NCBI RefSeq assembly: GCF_900541605.1
Contig: NZ_UQKJ01000079.1
Span: 1-8,984, forward strand
Reading direction: 5' to 3'
Length of the DNA stretch: 8,984 nucleotides
From: an uncultured Dialister sp.
GTDB lineage: Bacteria > Bacillota > Negativicutes > Veillonellales > Dialisteraceae
Position numbers and translations under genes: made by a program. Positions 1 through 5,720 of the stretch are shown here, in pieces. Below the pieces are notes generated by a model. It ran no database searches. It had not been told where the DNA came from and saw only the letters and a list, made by a program, of their open reading frames with translations. The stretch's first letter is position 1. Each line of letters begins with the position of its first letter.

Positions 1-17
1 AATATACCCAAACGTGA

Positions 18-656
18 ACTTCCGGCAGAAAAGCCTCAGACAGCGATACGCCGACCAATATTTACGCCCTGAAAATGCTGGACGTGAATGCGGTGGTATC
101 TACTACCGCCGTGGGCTCCCTGAACCCGGATTACAAAGCAGGGGAGCTGGTGCTGGTGGACCAGTTCATCGATATGACGAAGTCCCGGAACGGCACCTTC
201 TATGACGGGGAACACTACGGTGTGGCCCATCTGGACATGACCCATCCCTACTGTGAGACCCTCCGGCAGGCCATCATCAAGGCGGCACAGGAGGAGCACA
301 TCACCCTCCATCCCCATGGCACCTATATCTGCACAGAAGGTCCCCGGTTTGAGACTCCTGCGGAAATCAAGGCATACCGCCAGTGGGGAGCGGACGTGGT
401 GGGCATGACGAACCTTCCGGAATGCGTCCTTGCCAGGGAAGCGGAAATCTGCTATTCCACCATTTCCATGGTCACCAATTTCGCCGCCGGCATTTCCAAA
501 ACCGCCCTGTCCCATAAGGAAGTGGTGGACTGCATGAACCATAACCTGGAAAGCTTCAAGAAGATCATTACCATCCTTTCCAAGACCTATGATCCCGATG
601 TGGACTGCGAATGCCACCATGCGGCCAAAGATTTCGGAGGATTCCATCTGTTATGA
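18..656 (+). CDS. mtnP: Methylthioadenosine/methylthioinosine phosphorylase, C-terminal part
   Basis: Phosphorolysis of 5'-methylthio-nucleosides to methylthioribose-1-phosphate plus a purine base. Seen: the core motifs of the trimeric PNP/MTAP family in order, namely NIYALK, TAVGSL, DQFIDMT with TFYDG, EGPRFETPAE, and GMTNLPECVLAREAEICY. The ATG at 75 is internal, because the conserved NIYALK precedes it in frame. About 80-90 N-terminal residues of the usual ~270 are missing. The frame is closed by TGA at 15-17, so the coordinates give only the open part; the true start lies beyond the left edge, or a frameshift lies near 29-32. Where human MTAP has Asp220-Tyr-Asp222 for adenine contact, this protein reads Thr-Asn-Phe-Ala (Asn codon 477-479). 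An Asn there is typical of 6-oxopurine phosphorylases, so methylthioinosine may be the real substrate (inference). The stop overlaps mtnA by ATGA. Confidence 0.85.
   Translation, partial: TSGRKASDSDTPTNIYALKMLDVNAVVSTTAVGSLNPDYKAGELVLVDQFIDMTKSRNGTFYDGEHYGVAHLDMTHPYCETLRQAIIKAAQEEHITLHPHGTYICTEGPRFETPAEIKAYRQWGADVVGMTNLPECVLAREAEICYSTISMVTNFAAGISKTALSHKEVVDCMNHNLESFKKIITILSKTYDPDVDCECHHAAKDFGGFHLL
636..640 (+). promoter_or_regulatory. Ribosome binding site of mtnA, decides the start
   Basis: GGAGG lies inside the end of the upstream phosphorylase gene, 12 bases before the ATG at 653. A longer reading frame opens at ATG 611, but that start has no such site before it and would add 14 residues unlike the family. 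The ATG at 653 overlaps the upstream TGA, as is usual for translationally coupled genes. Confidence 0.6.
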
Positions 657-1708
657 GCGCATTAAAGTCCCTCCAATGGGAAAAGGGGGAGCTCGTCCTC
701 CTGGACCAGACGAAGCTTCCCGATGAAATTGCCTATATCCGCTGCAGCAGCCATGAACAGGTGGCGGAGGCCATCAAAGTCCTGGCGGTGCGTGGAGCGC
801 CGGCCATCGGCGTGGCCGCTGCCTACGGCATGGTGCTGGCCTTGCAGCAGGGGCTGGCAAAGGGCCTTTCCGGGAAAGACCTGGCCGCTTATTTCGAAGA
901 GGCCGGGAAAAGGCTGGATGCTGCCCGTCCTACGGCGGTGAACCTGTCCTGGGCGGTGAAGGTGATGACGGAGCTCTTCCATCATACCGAAGAAAGCCGG
1001 GCCCTCTCCGTACTCACGGAAAAGGCACAGGCCATGGAGGAGGAGGATAAGCACCTCTGCGACGCCATGGCCGACAACGGAGCCCGCCTCTTTGCAGGAA
1101 AGAAGCATCTCCGCATCCTGACCCACTGCAATACGGGGGCCCTGGCCACCTGCGGTATCGGTACCGCCTTCGGCGTCATTTACCGGCTCCATGAGCGAGG
1201 ACAGATCGACTGTGTCTATGCCGACGAGACGAGGCCCCTTCTCCAGGGCGCCCGGCTCACGGGGACAGAGCTCATGGCCAATCACATTCCCTGCCGCCTC
1301 ATTTCCGACAACATGGCGGCCTACGTGATGGCCCATGAACATATCGATGCGGTCATCACAGGGGCGGACCGGATCGCCGCCAACGGGGACAGTGCCAATA
1401 AAATCGGCACCTACGGTCTCTCGATACTGGCGGCGTACCACCACATTCCCTTCTTCATTACCGCTCCCTTTTCTACCTTTGATTTCTCCATTTCTTCAGG
1501 GAAAGAAATCAAAATCGAAGAGCGAAACCCGGAAGAAGTGCGGTCTTACCACGGTGTCCTGGCGGCGCCGAAGGATATGCCCGTGCTGAATCTGGCCTTT
1601 GATGTGGCACCCCATGAACTGATAACAGGCATCATTACGGAGAAAGGCGTACTGACTCCACCCTATGATGCTGCTATAAAGAAATATGAAAGGAGTTTAC
1701 AATTATGA
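653..1708 (+). CDS. mtnA: S-methyl-5-thioribose-1-phosphate isomerase
   Basis: Converts methylthioribose-1-phosphate, the product of the upstream phosphorylase, to methylthioribulose-1-phosphate (cytosolic, methionine salvage or a DHAP-type shunt). The 351-residue product has the family's usual length. Seen: RGAPAIG at 47-53, TAVNL at 94-98, HCNTGALAT with the likely catalytic Cys159, ETRP at 192-195, TGADRIAANGD with the likely catalytic Asp239, and NKIGTYG. Cys159 and Asp239 correspond to Cys160 and Asp240 of the B. subtilis enzyme. These motifs separate it from the related eIF2B subunits. It overlaps its neighbours by four bases (ATGA) at both ends, so the three genes are probably translationally coupled. 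No other methionine-salvage genes (mtnK, mtnB, mtnW/X, mtnD) follow in the operon. Confidence 0.95.
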   Translation: MSALKSLQWEKGELVLLDQTKLPDEIAYIRCSSHEQVAEAIKVLAVRGAPAIGVAAAYGMVLALQQGLAKGLSGKDLAAYFEEAGKRLDAARPTAVNLSWAVKVMTELFHHTEESRALSVLTEKAQAMEEEDKHLCDAMADNGARLFAGKKHLRILTHCNTGALATCGIGTAFGVIYRLHERGQIDCVYADETRPLLQGARLTGTELMANHIPCRLISDNMAAYVMAHEHIDAVITGADRIAANGDSANKIGTYGLSILAAYHHIPFFITAPFSTFDFSISSGKEIKIEERNPEEVRSYHGVLAAPKDMPVLNLAFDVAPHELITGIITEKGVLTPPYDAAIKKYERSLQL

Positions 1709-2949
1709 GTGATTCTATGATTCGGGATATTTCCCTGGCTGAAAACGGTGAACAGCGCATCCGGTGGGTGGCAAAATTCATGCCCGCCCTCAATGCGCTG
1801 CGGAAGGAATTCATCAAAGACCAGACCTTCAAGGGCAAGACCATCGTCATGTCCATCCATCTGGAGGCCAAGACCGCGTACCTGGCACTGACCCTGAAAG
1901 CAGCAGGGGCCAACGTCATCTGCACCGGCAGCAACCCACTGTCCACCCAGGATCCCATTGCCGCAGCCCTCGTAAAGAACGGCATCACCGTCTATGCATG
2001 GCACGGTTGCACGGACGAGGAATACACCATGTTCCTGAATAAAGCCCTGGACCATATGCCTGACATCATCATCGACGACGGCGGCGACCTGGTACACCTG
2101 CTCCATACCACGAGAGTGGATGCAAGGAAGAACCTCATCGGCGGCTCCGAAGAAACAACCACCGGCGTATACCGCCTGAAGATCCTGGAAAAGAATAAAG
2201 AGCTGAAATTCCCGATGATTGCGGTCAACGATTCCTACTGCAAGTACCTCTTCGATAACCGCTACGGCACCGGCCAGTCCGCATGGGACGGTATCATCCG
2301 CAGCACAAACCTCACGGTCACCGGCAAGACCGTGGTCATCGCCGGCTATGGCTGGTGCGGCAAGGGCGTTTCCATGCGTGCCAAGGGACTGGGTGCCCAT
2401 GTCATCGTCACGGAAGTAGACCCCATCAAAGCTATTGAAGCGGTCATGGATGGCTTCGAGGTCATGCCTATGGACGAAGCCGCAGCGCTGGGGGACTATT
2501 TCCTCACCGTCACCGGCGATATCAATATCATCACAGAACGTCATTTCCTGAAGATGAAGGACGGTGCCATCTGCGCCAACGCCGGCCACTTCGACTGTGA
2601 AGTGAGCCGCAAGGACCTGGAACGGATCTGCACCAGCAAGTACGAAGCCCGGAAGAACATCGAAGGCTACGTACTGCCCAATGGAAAGACCGTATTCCTC
2701 ATGGCCGAAGGTCGTCTGGTGAACCTGGCTGCCGGCGACGGACATCCTGCAGAAATCATGGACCTCTCCTTTGCCATGCAGACCCTGGCTGCCCGGTACC
2801 TCCTGCAGCATGGCAAGGATATGACCGCCAAGGTCTACACGCTGCCCCATGAACTGGATACGAAGGTGGCTTCCATCAAACTGGCATCCATGGGATACAA
2901 GATCGATACGCTCACCGAAGAACAGAAGAAATACCTGGGTATTGACTGA
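1705..2949 (+). CDS. ahcY: S-adenosylhomocysteine hydrolase, short form (possibly S-inosylhomocysteine hydrolase)
   Basis: NAD-dependent hydrolysis of S-adenosylhomocysteine to homocysteine and a nucleoside, relieving product inhibition of methyltransferases. Seen in the 414-residue product: H52, STQD at 80-83, DDGGDLV at 124-130, GGSEETTTG at 146-154, NDSYCKYLFDN at 175-185, the NAD-binding GYGWCGKG at 214-221, NAGHFDCE at 292-299 and GRLVNLAAGDGHP at 336-348. It lacks the ~40-residue insert of long forms and ends at YLGID, without the KPDHYRY tail of most bacterial and eukaryotic enzymes, as in archaeal and Thermotoga-type proteins. Human Thr57 and Glu59, which contact adenine, align with Glu54 and Lys56, which raises a hypoxanthine (inosyl) specificity as in Methanocaldococcus (inference). 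AAAGGAG at 1689-1695 lies 9 bases before the ATG, which overlaps the mtnA stop. Confidence 0.93.
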   Translation: MSDSMIRDISLAENGEQRIRWVAKFMPALNALRKEFIKDQTFKGKTIVMSIHLEAKTAYLALTLKAAGANVICTGSNPLSTQDPIAAALVKNGITVYAWHGCTDEEYTMFLNKALDHMPDIIIDDGGDLVHLLHTTRVDARKNLIGGSEETTTGVYRLKILEKNKELKFPMIAVNDSYCKYLFDNRYGTGQSAWDGIIRSTNLTVTGKTVVIAGYGWCGKGVSMRAKGLGAHVIVTEVDPIKAIEAVMDGFEVMPMDEAAALGDYFLTVTGDINIITERHFLKMKDGAICANAGHFDCEVSRKDLERICTSKYEARKNIEGYVLPNGKTVFLMAEGRLVNLAAGDGHPAEIMDLSFAMQTLAARYLLQHGKDMTAKVYTLPHELDTKVASIKLASMGYKIDTLTEEQKKYLGID

Positions 2950-2960
2950 GGGAGGAAACC

Positions 2961-4247
2961 ATGTCCATTCTCATTAAAAATGTAGGACTCTGCCGGGACG
3001 GCAAAGTAGAAGAGCACAAGAATATCGAGATTTCCGGGAAAATCATCAAATCCTTCCCGGAAAACCCGAAGGTGGAAGATTACGATGAAGTCATCGATGG
3101 CCATGACATGATGGCCATGCCGGGCCTCGTCAATACCCACACCCACGTGGCCATGACCCTTTTCCGGAGCTACGCCGATGATATGGCCCTCATGGACTGG
3201 CTGCAGAACAAGATCTGGCCGGCGGAAGACCACCTGGACGACGATATCGTGTACTGGGGCAGCATGCTGGCCTTTGCGGAAATGATCCGCGGCGGCACCA
3301 CCGCCTTCTGCGATATGTACATGTTCATGGACTCCTGCGCGAAAGCCGCCGACAAGGCCGGCATCCGTGGCAACCTGGCCCGGGGCCTCGCCGGTATCGG
3401 CCCCAACGGACAGAAGGGCATCGATGAAAACGTGGAGCTCTACAAGAACTGGAATGGGGCAGGGGATGGCCGTTTCAAAGTCATGATCGGACCCCATGCG
3501 CCCTATACCTGCCCACCGGACTATATCAGAAAGGTCCGGGATGTGGCTGAGAAATACAACATGCCCGTCCATATCCATCTGTCCGAAACCAAGGGAGAAG
3601 TGGAGAACTGCCTGAAAGAATACGGCAAGACCCCGATCGCCCTCATGGATTCCCTGGGACTCTTCGACCGGCCTACGCTGGCAGCTCACTGCGTCCATGT
3701 GACAGACGATGATATCCGGATCATGAAGGAAAAACATGTCTGCGTAGCCCATAACCCGGCGTCCAACCTGAAACTGGCCTCCGGCGTGGCACCGGTACCG
3801 AAGATGAGAAAAGCCGGCATCACCGTAGGCATCGGCACCGACGGCGCTTCCTCCAACAACAAGCTCGATATGTTCGCTGAAATGCGCCTGGCTGCCCTTA
3901 TCCACAAGGCTGCCAACTACGATCCCTTCGCCATCACCGCCAAAGAAGCGCTGGATATGGCCACCGTGGACGGCGCCAAATGTCTGGGCTACGACGACCT
4001 GGGCGTCCTGAAGGAAGGATACCTGGCGGACATTATCCTTGTGGACAGAAGCGGATACAACTGGAAACCAAGATTCGACAGCATATCCCTGGCCGTCTAT
4101 GCCGGCAACTCCATGGACGTGGATACGGTCATCATCAACGGCAAACCGGTGATGGAACATAAGGAACTCCTCACCATCGATACAGAAAAACTATACGCCG
4201 AAGTGGACAGGGTTACAGAGAAACTGTACGCATTTACTAAGAAATGA
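2961..4247 (+). CDS. mtaD: 5-methylthioadenosine/S-adenosylhomocysteine deaminase
   Basis: Zinc-type amidohydrolase that deaminates the adenine ring of MTA, SAH and related 5'-substituted adenosines to inosyl products. The 428-residue product has the usual length. Seen: NTHTHV with metal ligands H60 and H62, HAPYTC at 179-184, VHIHLSET with ligand H206 and catalytic Glu209, AAHCVH with H243, GTDGASSNN with ligand Asp294, then the C-terminal beta part carrying LADIILVD and INGKPVM. The set is typical of the MtaD/DadD branch of ATZ/TRZ-like amidohydrolases; 5'-deoxyadenosine could also be a substrate. GGGAGG at 2950-2955, five bases before the ATG, sets the start 11 bases after the hydrolase gene ends. 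It is the last gene of the operon. No terminator follows directly; the nearest hairpin with a T run ends near 4603. Confidence 0.93.
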   Translation: MSILIKNVGLCRDGKVEEHKNIEISGKIIKSFPENPKVEDYDEVIDGHDMMAMPGLVNTHTHVAMTLFRSYADDMALMDWLQNKIWPAEDHLDDDIVYWGSMLAFAEMIRGGTTAFCDMYMFMDSCAKAADKAGIRGNLARGLAGIGPNGQKGIDENVELYKNWNGAGDGRFKVMIGPHAPYTCPPDYIRKVRDVAEKYNMPVHIHLSETKGEVENCLKEYGKTPIALMDSLGLFDRPTLAAHCVHVTDDDIRIMKEKHVCVAHNPASNLKLASGVAPVPKMRKAGITVGIGTDGASSNNKLDMFAEMRLAALIHKAANYDPFAITAKEALDMATVDGAKCLGYDDLGVLKEGYLADIILVDRSGYNWKPRFDSISLAVYAGNSMDVDTVIINGKPVMEHKELLTIDTEKLYAEVDRVTEKLYAFTKK

Positions 4248-4282
4248 GCAGGTAGTGGCTAGTAGCTAGGTGGTCAGCCTGC
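4248..4282. repeat. TAG/GTGG-rich low-complexity tract after mtaD
   Basis: Just after the mtaD stop lies a run of short GTAGTGGCTAGTAGC-like words closed by GCAGG (4248-4252) and CCTGC (4278-4282). Its complement uses the same CACTA/CTAGC vocabulary as the tract at 7175-7274. There is no T run, so it does not look like a terminator. Function unknown. Confidence 0.35.
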
Positions 4283-4403
4283 GTCGCTTCGAGTGGCTAA
4301 ATGGCGTGTGCAAACGGGCGGGGCCTTGAGCTGGTCAGCAGCTTCACAGGCATTCATCCTGAGGTTTTACCCTGCTACTTCTGACTCTATCCGACAAAGG
4401 CGT

Positions 4404-4447
4404 GCCCCCTTAGAGAAGGGGGCAGCCCGAAGGGCGGGGGATGGATC
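4404..4447 (+). repeat. REP-like bipartite palindromic repeat, copy A
   Basis: Two adjacent hairpins: GCCCCCTT, loop AGAG, AAGGGGGC (4404-4423), then GCCC, GAA, GGGC (4425-4435), followed by GGGGGATGGAT. The same layout occurs in opposite orientation at 6831-6873, with different but still self-complementary arms. Such intergenic palindromes are common in gut Firmicutes. It lies in the non-coding stretch after mtaD. Confidence 0.65.
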
Positions 4448-4448
4448 C

Positions 4449-4475
4449 GCTTCGAAGAATCGGATTCTGCGAAGC
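4449..4475. repeat. 27-bp near-perfect inverted repeat
   Basis: GCTTCG, A, AGAATC, G, GATTCT, G, CGAAGC reads as an interrupted palindrome: both six-base blocks on each side pair perfectly across a central G. It lies directly after REP copy A and is probably part of the same intergenic repeat cluster. Confidence 0.6.
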
Positions 4476-4556
4476 AGATGATGCTGCTTACCCAGCTTCT
4501 TCACATATAACAGCTAACGGCTACGGTAATTCATCCTGCAGCTTTGCCGCGTACCG

Positions 4557-4617
4557 TTTGGCCTATAAGGAAGGCGCTTTTATGGGCAGGCTAAGCGCCT
4601 TTTGTATTCAGGCCAAA
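4557..4617 (+). terminator. Nested hairpin with short T run, possible operon terminator
   Basis: An inner perfect 9-bp stem (AAGGCGCTT at 4571-4579, AAGCGCCTT at 4593-4601) runs into TTTT at 4600-4603. It sits inside an outer 8-bp stem, TTTGGCCT (4557-4564) with AGGCCAAA (4610-4617). It is the first hairpin with a T run downstream of mtaD, about 310 bases after its stop, so it could end the operon transcript. The outer stem equally suggests a palindromic repeat element. Confidence 0.45.
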
Positions 4618-4620
4618 CTT

Positions 4621-4642
4621 GGAGGTCCTCTGCAGGACCTCC
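4621..4642. repeat. 22-bp hairpin repeat, copy 1
   Basis: GGAGGTCCT, loop CTGC, AGGACCTCC form a perfect 9-bp stem. The 16-base core GGTCCTCTGCAGGACC recurs on the opposite strand at 8959-8980, where the outer bases differ but still pair. No T run follows. Confidence 0.6.
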
Positions 4643-4776
4643 ATCTCTAAGGCTGCATGTTATGGAATGCTTCATTTGTAGTGATTTCATCTAAGAATAG
4701 GATTCTCCACAGGTCATGGGTCAACTGATGGAAAATGATAGGATGGCCCCAAGGGCCTGATTAGCTTTTCTGGCAG

Positions 4777-4943
4777 TTAAGGAAGCGCTGATTAATTCGC
4801 AGAGTCCGATTATACATGTATTTTCATGCAATACTGCGTCATAATCTTCCTTAAATAGCTTGCTATTCGCGTCGGATTATTCCTTGTATTGCATGAAAAT
4901 ACAAGAGTATAATCGAACAACGATTTAATCAGTGCTTCCTAAA
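4777..4943. mobile_element. MITE-like palindromic element, ~167 bp
   Basis: Two long imperfect inverted arms face each other. The left arm begins TTAAGGAAGCGCTGATTAAT; the complement of the right end begins TTTAGGAAGCACTGATTAAA. Inner blocks CGATTATAC and GTATTTTCATGCAATAC also match on both arms (4807-4834 against 4887-4914). A small central stem, AATAGC/GCTATT, sits near 4854-4866. The element encodes no protein, and the whole of it could fold into one cruciform. This is the architecture of a non-autonomous transposon moved by a transposase elsewhere in the genome. No clear target-site duplication was identified, so the exact ends are approximate. Confidence 0.65.
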
Positions 4944-4988
4944 AAGCTGGAGGCTCCTGTACAAAACGATTCTATCTAAACTCAGAAC

Positions 4989-5041
4989 AAACCCTGCAGA
5001 TGTTTCGTCCAGTATATCCGGTACGAGCACCTGCAGGGTTT
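4989..5041 (+). terminator. 11-bp stem with 31-nt loop and T-rich tail
   Basis: AAACCCTGCAG (4989-4999) pairs perfectly with CTGCAGGGTTT (5031-5041), followed by TATTTATT. TCGT/ACGA inside the loop could add a second stem. The T-rich tail fits an intrinsic terminator read rightwards, but no gene ends just upstream, so it may end a small RNA or read-through transcript, or be another repeat. Confidence 0.4.
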
Positions 5042-5138
5042 TATTTATTATGTGCAATGATGTGGCAAAGCACCGGACCCATTGCGGCTTAGGCTGTAGG
5101 GGGCTCAATTCTCTTTCCCCAAAACCCAATTCTCCATA

Positions 5139-5147
5139 TGATATAAT
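5139..5147 (+). promoter_or_regulatory. Possible extended -10 promoter
   Basis: TG (5139-5140), one base, then a perfect TATAAT (5142-5147). No -35 hexamer is visible at the right distance. If active, transcription would start near 5154 and run through the lox-like palindrome. No gene with a ribosome site follows within 500 bases. Confidence 0.3.
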
Positions 5148-5223
5148 ACATACAGACCATATATGGCCAAATCCAATAGAAAGGAAGCCTGTAGGAAGCC
5201 CGGGGCAGCAGAAGCCTTTATGA

Positions 5224-5258
5224 ATAGGTTCCGATAATTTAATGTTATCGGAACCTAT
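5224..5258. repeat. lox-like inverted repeat, candidate recombination site
   Basis: A perfect 14-bp inverted repeat: left arm ATAGGTTCCGATAA (5224-5237), asymmetric centre TTTAATG (5238-5244), right arm TTATCGGAACCTAT (5245-5258). Long palindromic arms around a short asymmetric centre are the layout of tyrosine-recombinase core sites. The outer 13 bases of the left arm match the phage P1 loxP arm at 9 of 13 positions in register. A Cre-like recombinase gene starts 463 bases downstream. The next T run is about 15 bases past the stem, so a terminator is unlikely. A dimeric regulator's operator is the main alternative. Confidence 0.5.
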
Positions 5259-5259
5259 A

Positions 5260-5444
5260 ATGATGAATCTCCCTTTTTTTATCTACAATCAATCAGGGAT
5301 GTTTGTCCTCCTGCAAGAAATAACCAATTGATGATATAACAGCAAACAGCACATTATAAGCAAGTTCTCCAGCCAAATTGCAATAGTTTATCTATACCAC
5401 TTCTGTTCTCTGTATACCTTTTCTACGGGTTATATAGTTTCTCT
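5260..5444. other. AT-rich spacer, nothing recognised
   Basis: This stretch between the lox-like repeat and the tandem hairpin units holds a T7 run near 5270 but no open frame with a ribosome site, no clear promoter and no strong hairpin. It is visibly AT-richer than the operon on the left. Confidence 0.4.
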
Positions 5445-5518
5445 GGAAAATGCTTCTGTATGTGCCTTCGGTGGTCTTGAAAATCCACTAGTGAGCAACT
5501 TCGTTAGAAGCATCTTCC
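5445..5518. repeat. Tandem hairpin unit 1 (74 bp)
   Basis: Ends GGAAAATGCTTCT (5445-5457) and AGAAGCATCTTCC (5506-5518) pair with one mismatch. An inner GTGG/CCAC stem with a 10-base loop lies at 5471-5488. The unit is related to the one at 5549-5621: same length within one base, shared AAAATGCTTC start, and shared internal CTTC-G--GG--TTG pattern. Function unknown; it lies in the leader region of the recombinase. Confidence 0.5.
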
Positions 5519-5530
5519 ATTATTTTTAAT

Positions 5531-5547
5531 TCGATATATAATATCGA
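5531..5547. repeat. Perfect 7-bp palindrome between the hairpin units
   Basis: TCGATAT (5531-5537), ATA, ATATCGA (5541-5547). It is AT-rich and centred between the two hairpin units, and could be a protein-binding site. There is no other evidence of function. Confidence 0.4.
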
Positions 5548-5548
5548 T

Positions 5549-5621
5549 AGAAAATGCTTCAGGTGGAGTCTTCAGCGGATTTGCATGCTGTCTGGGACTT
5601 ATTCCATCGGAAGCACTTTTT
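5549..5621. repeat. Tandem hairpin unit 2 (73 bp)
   Basis: Diverged second copy of unit 1. Ends AGAAAATGCTTC (5549-5560) and GGAAGCACTTTTT (5609-5621) pair imperfectly, and an inner CAGC/GCTG stem with a 10-base loop lies at 5573-5590. Its right end sits just before the -35 of the recombinase promoter, so a folded or protein-bound unit could affect recombinase expression. Confidence 0.5.
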
Positions 5622-5629
5622 AGCGCTTT

Positions 5630-5659
5630 TTGACTGCTTGTATAGATCATTGGTTTAAT
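5630..5659 (+). promoter_or_regulatory. Promoter of the Cre-like recombinase
   Basis: TTGACT (5630-5635), 18-base spacer, TTTAAT (5654-5659), preceded by TG one base upstream (extended -10). Start of transcription would be near 5666, giving a ~55-base leader. It is the only good promoter match between the operon and the recombinase gene. Confidence 0.6.
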
Positions 5660-5720
5660 AAATATAAAAAATTATGAAAGGATAAAGCTGCCAGTCTAAT
5701 GTGACAGCGGCTGATCACGT

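Noticed and set aside
662..4160. Long minus-strand frames of up to 441 residues
   Set aside because: They are antisense shadows of the GC-rich operon; the plus-strand proteins carry complete family motifs.
4293..4650. Two overlapping plus-strand small frames after mtaD
   Set aside because: They run through REP-like palindromes and hairpins; composition is that of repeats, with no ribosome site.
4929..5129. Minus-strand 66-residue reading frame
   Set aside because: It overlaps the end of the MITE-like element and the long-loop hairpin, has no convincing ribosome site and resembles no known family.
5224..5276. Lox-like repeat read as an intrinsic terminator
   Set aside because: The T run begins about 15 bases after the stem and no gene ends upstream.
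5445..5518. Integron attC site near a tyrosine recombinase
   Set aside because: GTTAGAA occurs near the right end, but there is no matching RYYYAAC on the left arm, and the recombinase lacks integron-integrase features.
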